NCBI GenBank assembly: GCA_946886245.1
Contig: CAMPIF010000223.1
Location: 1 to 7,080, forward strand
From: Ectopseudomonas composti
GTDB lineage: Bacteria > Pseudomonadota > Gammaproteobacteria > Pseudomonadales > Pseudomonadaceae
Length of the DNA stretch: 7,080 nt
Direction of reading: 5' to 3'
This document shows, piece by piece, positions 1-4,103 of this stretch. The notes beneath the pieces are model-generated. The model was not told the origin of the DNA. It was given only the letters and a program-made list of their open reading frames with translations, and did not search any database. The position numbers were made by a program, and so were the translations under genes. Each line of letters opens with the position of its first letter. Position 1 is the stretch's first letter.

Positions 1-46
1 CTTTGACGGTTTCGTGATCCTTCTTCAGCAGTTCGATGGCATTCAT
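1..46 (-). CDS. Hemerythrin (HHE) domain protein, N-terminus only
   Basis: Only the first 15 codons are inside the window; the rest lies beyond the left edge. The start MNAIELLKKDHETVK has the opening of an HHE cation-binding domain: a short amphipathic helix with a Lys-Asp-His triplet, whose His (residue 11) is normally the first ligand of the di-iron site. Such proteins bind oxygen, NO or iron in the cytoplasm. A good Shine-Dalgarno sequence (AGGAG at 56-60) stands 9 nt before the ATG and fixes the start. It lies 79 nt downstream of a KGG stress gene on the same strand, so co-transcription is possible unless the intervening inverted repeat terminates. Family assignment rests on a very short peptide, but the pattern is typical. 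Confidence 0.66.
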   Translation of the reverse strand, partial: MNAIELLKKDHETVK

Positions 47-89
47 TCTATTGCTCTCCTCAGGTCTACCGATCTCATCATCAACGAGA

Positions 90-117
90 CCTGGGCCCTG
101 CTAGCAGCGAGCCCAGG
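90..117 (-). other. Inverted repeat between KGG gene and hemerythrin gene
   Basis: CCTGGGC (90-96) pairs perfectly with GCCCAGG (111-117), with a 14-nt loop that holds a smaller palindrome (TGCTAGCA). It sits 8 nt past the stop codon of the KGG gene and before the hemerythrin gene. No T-run follows on the minus strand, so it is a poor intrinsic terminator. It could be a weak terminator, a processing or RNA-stabilising hairpin between two co-transcribed genes, or chance. Confidence 0.4.
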
Positions 118-125
118 CCTGAGCA

Positions 126-296
126 TCACGAGTCGCGGGCGCCGTGGCTTTTCTGGCCGCCCTTGCGCCCGGCCTCGATTGCTCTCTGGCGGTCATTGGC
201 GAAGTTGCCGCCGCTGTTCTTGCCACCTTTGCGGCCGGCTTCGGATGCCTTTTCACGATCGTTTGCGAAGTTACCCGGATTTTTGTTGGTCGCCAT
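126..296 (-). CDS. KGG-repeat stress protein (con-10/GsiB-like), copy 1
   Basis: A 56-residue, very hydrophilic, Gly/Lys/Asn-rich protein made of two tandem 22-residue units. Unit 1 (residues 7-28) and unit 2 (29-50) both follow the pattern xGNFANDRxxAxEAGRKGGxxS, so the KGG motif appears twice. This is the KGG / stress-induced bacterial acidophilic repeat family (con-10, GsiB), small unfolded LEA-like proteins linked to general stress, desiccation or stationary phase; the molecular role is not settled. The ATG at 296 is preceded by a near-ideal Shine-Dalgarno sequence (AGGAGGT, 304-310). Unit 2 has drifted (RQRAIEA for REKASEA) relative to the paralogue at 700-867. Its leader carries a hairpin and is duplicated elsewhere in the window. 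The gene is too short for routine ORF cut-offs. Confidence 0.9.
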   Translation of the reverse strand: MATNKNPGNFANDREKASEAGRKGGKNSGGNFANDRQRAIEAGRKGGQKSHGARDS

Positions 297-297
297 T

Positions 298-358
298 GCT
301 GGTACCTCCTGATAGTTATTCGCGAGGCGTTATTGCCTCTGCATAATTTCAGGCAGGC
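298..358 (-). promoter_or_regulatory. Leader of KGG copy 1: hairpin plus strong RBS (repeat copy A)
   Basis: Reading on the minus strand, the leader has a 5-bp stem GAGGC/GCCTC with a 6-nt loop (324-339), a short A/T-rich spacer, and then AGGAGGT (304-310) 7 nt before the ATG. The whole 61-bp block recurs at 3948-4007 with about 51 of 61 positions identical. In that copy the stem remains pairable because the only stem change turns an A-U pair into G-U. This suggests the leader RNA matters, for example for transcript stability or translation control. No convincing -35/-10 pair could be placed upstream. Confidence 0.55.
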
Positions 359-387
359 GCTTCGCCGACTCGTTCAGGCTTTTTTGA

Positions 388-612
388 TCAGTCACTGACC
401 AGGCAACCGCCGTTTACAGGCAGCATCGGGTCGCCCTTCCAGAGCGTGACCGAGGGGGGATCCTGCTCGCCTGCGGCTGCAGGTGCGCCGATGTGGCGTT
501 GGTCAGATGGCAGCGGGGAAATATGGGGGCGGAAGGTCTGCTGCTGCCGAGCCTCGTCGAGTGCCTCGAGGTTATGCTCGGGATGCTGTTCGCCGGCGTT
601 GTCGGCCAGCAC
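388..612 (-). CDS. Hypothetical 74-aa ORF, unrecognised
   Basis: This is an open frame between the terminator of KGG copy 2 and the leader of KGG copy 1. The predicted product is polar and proline-rich with no signal peptide or membrane segment; it contains an Asn-Leu-Glu-Ala-Leu-Asp-Glu-Ala-Arg helix-like stretch and ends near LWKGDPMLPVNGGCLVSD. About three quarters of its codons end in G or C, as expected for a coding frame in this genome. Against it, the only usable start is GTG at 612 with no Shine-Dalgarno sequence, and the in-frame stop lies only five codons further upstream. It could be a real small gene, or the 3' end of a gene that has lost its front, as happened with other fragments here. 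I do not recognise the family. Confidence 0.35.
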   Translation of the reverse strand: MLADNAGEQHPEHNLEALDEARQQQTFRPHISPLPSDQRHIGAPAAAGEQDPPSVTLWKGDPMLPVNGGCLVSD

Positions 613-649
613 TACACGTGCATATCAGGCGACGGCCGTTTCGTTGCTC

Positions 650-681
650 AAGAAAGAAAAGGAGGCCCATGGCGGGCCTCC
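650..681 (-). terminator. Rho-independent terminator of KGG copy 2
   Basis: On the minus strand GGAGGCCC (681-674) pairs perfectly with GGGCCTCC (668-661) around a 5-nt loop, followed directly by the T-rich tract TTTTCTTTCTT (660-650). It lies 18 nt past the stop codon of the KGG gene at 700-867 and should end that transcript. This makes KGG copy 2 a separate unit from the genes to its left. Confidence 0.9.
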
Positions 682-699
682 CCCAGGCTACGCGGTCAA

Positions 700-867
700 T
701 CAAGCACGGCCTCCACCGTGGCTGTTCTGGCCACCTTTACGGCCGGCCTCGGAAGCTTTCTCACGGTCATTGGCGAAATTACCACCGCTGTTCTGACCGC
801 CTTTCTTGCCCGCTTCGGAAGCTTTCTCACGATCGTTGGCGAAGTTACCGGGGTTCTTGTTGCTCAT
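700..867 (-). CDS. KGG-repeat stress protein (con-10/GsiB-like), copy 2
   Basis: A 55-residue hydrophilic protein, paralogue of the one at 126-296. Two almost identical 22-residue units (about residues 6-27 and 28-49) carry NFANDREKASEAG followed by KKGGQNS or RKGGQNS, and the tail is HGGGRA. It belongs to the KGG/GsiB-like small stress proteins, thought to be unstructured and induced under general stress. The ATG at 867 has a clear Shine-Dalgarno sequence (GAGGAG, 873-878 region). A strong intrinsic terminator follows the stop, so it is probably monocistronic. The two units are also very similar at DNA level (66-bp period), which points to an internal duplication kept homogeneous or of recent origin. 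It has its own leader, unlike that of copy 1. Confidence 0.91.
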   Translation of the reverse strand: MSNKNPGNFANDREKASEAGKKGGQNSGGNFANDREKASEAGRKGGQNSHGGGRA

Positions 868-886
868 GTCGTTTCTCCTCAGTGAT

Positions 887-900
887 GGGCAGAATTGCCC
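887..900 (-). promoter_or_regulatory. Small hairpin in leader of KGG copy 2
   Basis: GGGCA and TGCCC form a 5-bp stem with a 4-nt loop, ending 8-9 nt upstream of the Shine-Dalgarno sequence of the KGG gene. The position resembles the hairpin in the leader of KGG copy 1, although the sequences are unrelated. A 5-bp stem in GC-rich DNA may be chance. Confidence 0.3.
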
Positions 901-979
901 TTGCCCTGTTTTGGAGAAAACACCCTGCTCGGACGTTCAGCCTTTTTCTCCGCCTCGCTCGGCAATCGCTGACGAGCGG

Positions 980-1150
980 TCATGCTCCTTTCTCATCAGG
1001 TCTCTGGATAATGGAGATCTTGCCGTTGCGTTCGATGATCGCGTAGCGAATCTGATCCAGTCGCTCCAGCCCACTCGCGCGCGCCGACTCCATGACGTCA
1101 TCGAGCGTCAGACGTGCCTTAGAAAAAAATCCCACGCCGTTCAGTACGGG
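980..1150 (-). pseudogene. Relic of a DUF421/YetF-family membrane protein (C-terminus)
   Basis: The minus-strand frame ending at the TGA at 980-982 encodes a piece typical of the cytoplasmic C-terminal domain of DUF421 (YetF/YcaP-like) proteins: KARLTLDDVMESARASGL, then ERLDQIRYAIIERNGKISII. In complete members this domain follows three membrane helices and a beta-rich segment of over 100 residues. Here the frame upstream becomes Pro/Gly/Arg-rich with no membrane helices and runs antisense to the mqo relic, so the front of the gene is gone. A run of seven A (1123-1129, plus strand) lies at the start of the similarity. The open frame could in theory be translated from 1369, but no suitable start or RBS was seen. 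Family call is fairly firm; exact left boundary of the homology is uncertain. Confidence 0.68.
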
Positions 1151-1240
1151 CGCCTGGCGCCCTCCGTCCGTCGGGTTGGGCGACCCCTGCCTGGCCGTGG
1201 CAGTCCCTGTTTGCACAGAGCTGCCCGGCCGTTCAGGCAC

Positions 1241-1391
1241 ATGGACGTTCGGCTCATCGGCGGCGGCATCATGAGCTCCACCCTGGCGGTATGGCTCAAG
1301 GAACTGGAACCGCAGTGGTCGATGGAGATCGATCGCGCGCCTGAACGCGGTCGCCGAAGAACGCAGCAACGGCTGGAAAAACGCCGGAGGG
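1241..1391 (+). pseudogene. mqo: Relic of malate:quinone oxidoreductase (N-terminal part, frameshifted)
   Basis: From 1241 the plus strand reads MDVRLIGGGIMSSTLAVWL, then KELEPQWSMEI. This matches the FAD-binding start of pseudomonad malate:quinone oxidoreductases, the membrane-associated TCA enzyme that oxidises malate to oxaloacetate and reduces quinone (pattern DVxLIGGGIMSxTLxVWLxELEP). Around 1328-1340 one extra base shifts the frame; in the new frame 1341-1388 reads LNAVAEERSNGWKNAG, the next conserved block (RLDxVAEESSNGWNNAG in intact enzymes). Similarity stops there, before the expected TGHSALxELNYTP. Only about 50 of roughly 500 residues remain, so it cannot be functional. A hydrophobic LAVAVPV stretch upstream in another frame may be what is left of the leader, but this is weak. 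Confidence 0.78.
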
Positions 1392-1429
1392 CGATCGCCG
1401 CACGTCGGTTCTGAGGCCAGGACTGCACT

Positions 1430-1654
1430 TTATTTGCTGTGCTCCGGCGAGGACGGTGGATGAGCCATGCCGCGCGGCCCGAACACGCCCCACAGGCCCA
1501 GGCCGAGCACTGGCAACAGGACGATGAGCAACGACCACAGAGCCTTGGAATCTACGCCCTTGTCGCTGCGGTACAGGCTGACGATGGCCCAGAGGTCGAG
1601 AAGGATGATGATGGCGCCAAGCGCAATAAACAGAAAAGTGAATTCGCCGAGCAT
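1430..1654 (-). CDS. PLDc_N-type small membrane protein
   Basis: A 74-residue protein with two membrane helices (about residues 5-28 and 38-58) joined by a short polar loop with LYRSDKGVDSKALW, followed by GPRG and a polar tail. This is the layout of the PLDc_N domain found at the N-terminus of cardiolipin synthases and also as stand-alone small membrane proteins: hydrophobic helix, W(A)xxxLxRSD, K-x-LW, helix ending in LG..LW..FGPRG. No catalytic HKD motif is present, so no phospholipase activity is implied. The ATG at 1654 is chosen over the in-frame ATG at 1672 because GGAGG (1664-1668) lies 9 nt before it. It stands alone on the minus strand, divergent from the SDR gene; downstream are only relics until the KGG genes. 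Specific function unknown. Confidence 0.82.
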   Translation of the reverse strand: MLGEFTFLFIALGAIIILLDLWAIVSLYRSDKGVDSKALWSLLIVLLPVLGLGLWGVFGPRGMAHPPSSPEHSK

Positions 1655-1931
1655 GTCGGGGTTCCTCCACATTGGATGTTTCTGTTGTGGCCACGTCCCT
1701 GGCCCATGGTTCAGGCGAGATTCACTCGAATCGCAGATGCCAGCGCCTCGAATACCAGATACCCGCGCATAGCGCCTCGTAGCTGCCCACAGGCACTACC
1801 ACTGCTCTGAAGATGTGAACTTCACAGCAAGATCGGTCTTCCTAACCAGTGACTCAAGTCGATCCCGTTGCCAGAGCGCAGTGCCTTGTTGGTGCGTGCG
1901 GGGTTCAAGACATTCACAGAGGAGAATCAGC
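1655..1931. other. Divergent intergenic region between PLDc_N gene and SDR gene
   Basis: This region should hold the promoters of both divergent genes. No sigma-70-like -35/-10 pair could be placed with confidence. It contains a GGCCA/TGGCC hairpin (1689-1704) about 20 bp upstream of the PLDc_N ribosome binding site and a TGTGAA-C-TTCACA palindrome (1814-1826). No gene or gene relic was recognised in it. Confidence 0.5.
1814..1826. promoter_or_regulatory. Palindrome TGTGAA-C-TTCACA, possible operator
   Basis: A perfect 6-bp inverted repeat around one central base, 106 bp upstream of the SDR start codon and 160 bp upstream of the PLDc_N start. The half-sites resemble CRP/Vfr half-sites (TGTGA/TCACA), but the spacing between them is 3 instead of the usual 6, so a Vfr site is not claimed. 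It could bind another dimeric regulator. Confidence 0.3.
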
Positions 1932-2837
1932 ATGACTCGTAATACGGGCAATCAGTACAGCATGCAGAACCCGCTGACGCAGTATCCGCAGCCTGAATTC
2001 CCAGGCCAGCACCAACCTGAACCGGGTCTGGATCGTAAAATGATGCCAGAGCCTGACCATGGCGAGACGAGCTACGTCGGCTTTGGCCGGCTCGAGGGAC
2101 GCAAGGCTTTGATCACCGGCGCCGACTCCGGTATTGGCCGGGCCGCAGCCATTGCCTTTGCCCGCGAAGGCGCCGATATCGTGCTTAATTACCTGCCCGA
2201 GGAAGAAGCCGATGCCCAGGAGGTCGTGGCGCTGATCACCGCCGAGGGCCGTCGTGCTATCGCCCTGCCCGGCGACATCAAGGACGAGGCGTTCTGCGTT
2301 TCCTTGGTCAAGGATGCAGTACAGGCGCTGGATGGGCTGGATATCCTGGTCAATGTGGCAGGCAAGCAGATTGCCCAACAGCACATCAGTGAGCTGAGCA
2401 GCGAGCAGTTCGACCACACATTCAAGACCAACGTCTACGCGCTGTTCTGGTTGTGCAAGGCGGCCGTACCGCATATGCCGCCAGGCGCGACGATCATCAA
2501 CACCGCGTCGATCCAGTCCCATGATCCGTCTGCAACGCTGCTTGATTATGCGTCGACCAAGGCGGCCATCGTGGCCTTCACCAAAGCGCTGTCCTCCCAG
2601 GTCATCAAGCAGGGAATCCGGGTTAACGCCGTCGCGCCAGGACCGATCTGGACGGTGCTGCAACCCACTGACGGGCAACCGGCCGAGAAGATCCCAAGCT
2701 TCGGCTCCCAGGTGCCGATGAAGCGGCCGGGACAACCTGCCGAGTGTGCACCGCTGTATGTGCTTCTGGCTTCTCAGGAGTCGAGTTTCATCACCGGTGA
2801 AGTATTCGGCGTGACCGGCGGAAACCCTTTGCCGTGA
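1932..2837 (+). CDS. SDR-family oxidoreductase (YghA / general stress protein 39 type)
   Basis: A 301-residue classical short-chain dehydrogenase with a ~50-residue polar N-terminal extension rich in Pro/Gln, as in E. coli YghA and B. subtilis GSP39 (about 285-295 residues). Visible motifs are the cofactor-binding TGADSGIG (62-69), an NVAG in place of the usual NNAG (141-144), catalytic Ser193 in NTAS, Tyr206 and Lys210 in YASTK, and the PGPI(W)T segment after strand 6 (236-241). It should catalyse NAD(P)H-dependent reduction of a carbonyl or the reverse oxidation in the cytoplasm; the substrate cannot be read from sequence. The start at 1932 is chosen because GAGGAGA lies just before it; an earlier in-frame ATG at 1815 has no RBS, adds residues unlike the family and falls inside the palindrome. 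It is monocistronic in this layout. GSP39-like enzymes are known as general stress proteins, which suits the KGG neighbours. Confidence 0.93.
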   Translation: MTRNTGNQYSMQNPLTQYPQPEFPGQHQPEPGLDRKMMPEPDHGETSYVGFGRLEGRKALITGADSGIGRAAAIAFAREGADIVLNYLPEEEADAQEVVALITAEGRRAIALPGDIKDEAFCVSLVKDAVQALDGLDILVNVAGKQIAQQHISELSSEQFDHTFKTNVYALFWLCKAAVPHMPPGATIINTASIQSHDPSATLLDYASTKAAIVAFTKALSSQVIKQGIRVNAVAPGPIWTVLQPTDGQPAEKIPSFGSQVPMKRPGQPAECAPLYVLLASQESSFITGEVFGVTGGNPLP

Positions 2838-2917
2838 AGCGTTGCCACACCCCCGTCTGAAACGGACTAATCCATTCATGGCGTCCCGCTTCGGCGCTGT
2901 AGGTCGGGCGAGCCTTC

Positions 2918-3019
2918 CTGAGCAGGACAGTTGCAGATTCTATCGTTGAGCGTCTCGACCCGTGGGGCGTTCGACGCATCCAGGGCTATTCCGGAGATGG
3001 GATCAACGGCGTGTTCGGC
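2918..3019 (+). pseudogene. Relic of a TPP-dependent enzyme (acetolactate synthase/pyruvate oxidase-like), N-terminus
   Basis: The frame from 2918 reads (L)SRTVADSIVERLDPWGVRR, then IQGYSGDGINGVFG. This is the start of the TPP-requiring family that includes PoxB-like and acetolactate-synthase-like proteins (pattern TVADxxxERLxxWGVxRxxGYPGDGINGxxG), where the first domain carries the glutamate that activates the cofactor. That glutamate-containing segment and everything after it is missing: after residue 34 the frame reads MPNACPGKVRHAPCKS with no resemblance and soon stops. The codon in the start position is CTG with no Shine-Dalgarno sequence, so the start codon may also have decayed. About 34 of the expected ~550-600 residues remain. 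The fragment lies 80 bp past the SDR gene, on the same strand. Confidence 0.68.
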
Positions 3020-3243
3020 ATGCCGAATGCCTGCCCAGGGAAGGTCAGGCACGCGCCGTGCAAATCGGTATCCAGGCCGAGCCAAGCACCCTGCTGACGG
3101 GCAAGACAGCTCGTTGACCGCTGGTGGAGGGGCCGTTGCAGCAGAGACAAAAGGAGCGATGTAACGCGATCAGTTTACTCACCGAGCCGAACGGCAGAAC
3201 GCCCCGGCGATCATTCCCCCGAGCCATCGATAATTGATCCACC
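3020..3243. other. Intergenic stretch with nothing recognised
   Basis: Between the TPP-enzyme relic and the membrane protein gene no conserved coding segment, terminator or promoter was recognised. An AAGGAG followed by an ATG-TAA (3151-3164) looks like a translation start but encodes nothing. The region is probably decayed coding DNA plus the promoter of the next gene. Confidence 0.45.
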
Positions 3244-3786
3244 ATGAAAACCTCACGAATCATCAGCCCCGAAGCTTATGCGCAACGGAGCGATCATTGC
3301 GAGTCACTGCTGTTCGGCAGTCCCAAGGAACGGCTCGATTTCTATCGACGGGAAATCCAGTTCGAGAAGAGCCTGCTGGCAGGGCGCACCAATGCCTATC
3401 TGTCGGCTCAGTCGTTTCTGGTCATCGCCTACGCATCGTCCATGGCCAACGCGAACGAGCACTGGGGTGCATTGTTTACTCTGGTGGTGCCTGCTCTTCT
3501 CGCCCTGCTGGGGGTCATGAGCTCACTGCATGCCTGGCCAGGCATCAAGGCATCGGCAATGATAGTCGGGCATTGGCAGTACAAGCAGGAACAGCTATTG
3601 CGCAGTGATCCCGAGTTCGGCCCGGCCTATGACGACTCGCCGCTATTCAGCGAACAGGAGGCAAGCAGAAACAGCAACCGCAAATCCCTGCTGTTTTCCC
3701 TTCGCTCGCCCTGGCTGTTCATTATTTTCTGGGTCGTGCTGGGGGGCTTCTCGGTCTGGCTACAACTGCCGTCGGCGAGGATATGA
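3244..3786 (+). CDS. Hypothetical membrane protein with three predicted helices
   Basis: A 180-residue protein whose family I do not recognise. Residues 1-50 are polar and probably helical (a basic/acidic stretch around RLDFYRREIQFEKSLL). Hydrophobic segments follow at about 51-69 (AYLSAQSFLVIAYASSMA), 75-97 (a Leu/Val/Ala-rich helix) and 155-174 (WLFIIFWVVLGGFSVW). Between the second and third is a ~55-residue polar loop with WQYKQEQLLRSDPEFG. No signal peptide or catalytic motif is seen. The general plan (amphipathic N-terminal helix, two close membrane helices, soluble segment, last helix) recalls small SLATT- or RipA-like membrane proteins, but no specific motif supports either. The ATG at 3244 lacks a clear Shine-Dalgarno sequence; codon pattern and clean membrane topology argue that the frame is real. 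No co-oriented gene follows, and it faces galU. Confidence 0.66.
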   Translation: MKTSRIISPEAYAQRSDHCESLLFGSPKERLDFYRREIQFEKSLLAGRTNAYLSAQSFLVIAYASSMANANEHWGALFTLVVPALLALLGVMSSLHAWPGIKASAMIVGHWQYKQEQLLRSDPEFGPAYDDSPLFSEQEASRNSNRKSLLFSLRSPWLFIIFWVVLGGFSVWLQLPSARI

Positions 3787-3947
3787 GACGGACCACCCGC
3801 CAAGCGTTGCGGCTCAAACATGTGAAGGCCGGCCACTGACTCACGCTCCATTGAACGACAGTGCAATCGCTGCCAGCGGCATTGACCTGCCATCGATACC
3901 GGGACAACCAACGTCATGGAAGCCCGCGCGGCCTTCACCCACCGGGG
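3787..3947. other. Intergenic stretch with nothing recognised
   Basis: This is the region downstream of the membrane protein gene, where a gene following repeat copy B on the minus strand would be expected. All minus-strand frames were read: none shows KGG repeats or another known pattern, and a frame open across it is the shadow of the membrane protein gene. No terminator with a T-run was seen for the membrane protein gene. Confidence 0.45.
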
Positions 3948-4007
3948 GCTGGTACCTCCTGACAGTTCTCGCGAGGCGTTGTTGCCCCTACCTGAAGTCA
4001 GGCAGGC
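3948..4007 (-). repeat. Second copy of the KGG leader (repeat copy B), without a gene
   Basis: This 60-bp block matches 298-358 in the same orientation with about 51 of 61 aligned positions and one 1-nt gap. The Shine-Dalgarno block AGGAGGTACCAGC is identical, as is TAACGCCTCGCGA apart from one base in the loop. The hairpin (3973-3988) is still pairable, GGGGC with GCCTC, with one G-U in place of A-U. The similarity stops 1-2 bases before where the ATG stands in copy A; here CCCCGGTGGGTG follows and no KGG sequence can be read. The simplest reading is a leader whose own gene (perhaps a third KGG gene) was lost, or a transferred regulatory piece. It lies 97 bp beyond the galU stop on the same strand. 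Confidence 0.8.
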
Positions 4008-4103
4008 CCGGCCCCGAGCCGTTGAGTTGGCGACAGCGCTGCCGGCGGCGTCCTCGGCACGCAATCTCTGATCACTGAGCACCTTCGGCGTCTGGCCAAG
4101 CGC

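Noticed and set aside
300..312. RsmA/CsrA site over the RBS of KGG copy 1
   Set aside because: The sequence TCAGGAGG has an AGGA core, but lacks the spacing of the CANGGANG consensus and is not in a hairpin loop; any good Shine-Dalgarno sequence looks like this.
700..860. 66-bp tandem repeats as a possible CRISPR or satellite
   Set aside because: They encode the two 22-residue KGG units of a small protein in one frame; there are only two units and no spacers.
806..1414. 202-codon open frame on the plus strand
   Set aside because: It runs antisense to the KGG leader and the DUF421 relic; only its 1241-1330 part matches anything (mqo), after which the true homology moves to another frame.
1815..1931. 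Upstream in-frame ATG as start of the SDR gene
   Set aside because: It has no Shine-Dalgarno sequence, lies inside a palindrome and adds 39 residues absent from the family; the ATG at 1932 has GAGGAGA before it.
1914..2879. 321-codon open frame on the minus strand
   Set aside because: It is antisense to the SDR gene, whose catalytic motifs and RBS are clear; the translated frame is Arg/Gly/His-rich with no family features.
3061..3118. Possible second TPP-enzyme segment reading VQIGIQAEPSTLLTGKTAR
   Set aside because: It faintly recalls the central-domain VQIDID pattern, but the following residues do not fit the family.
3151..3164. AAGGAG followed by ATG-TAA, a possible start-stop regulatory element
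   Set aside because: Start-stop elements occur upstream of regulated genes, but the next gene begins 80 bp away and no other sign of regulation is seen; probably chance.
3627..4082. 151-codon minus-strand frame crossing repeat copy B
   Set aside because: It is mostly the shadow of the membrane protein gene, lacks an RBS at its start and shows no KGG pattern after the duplicated leader.
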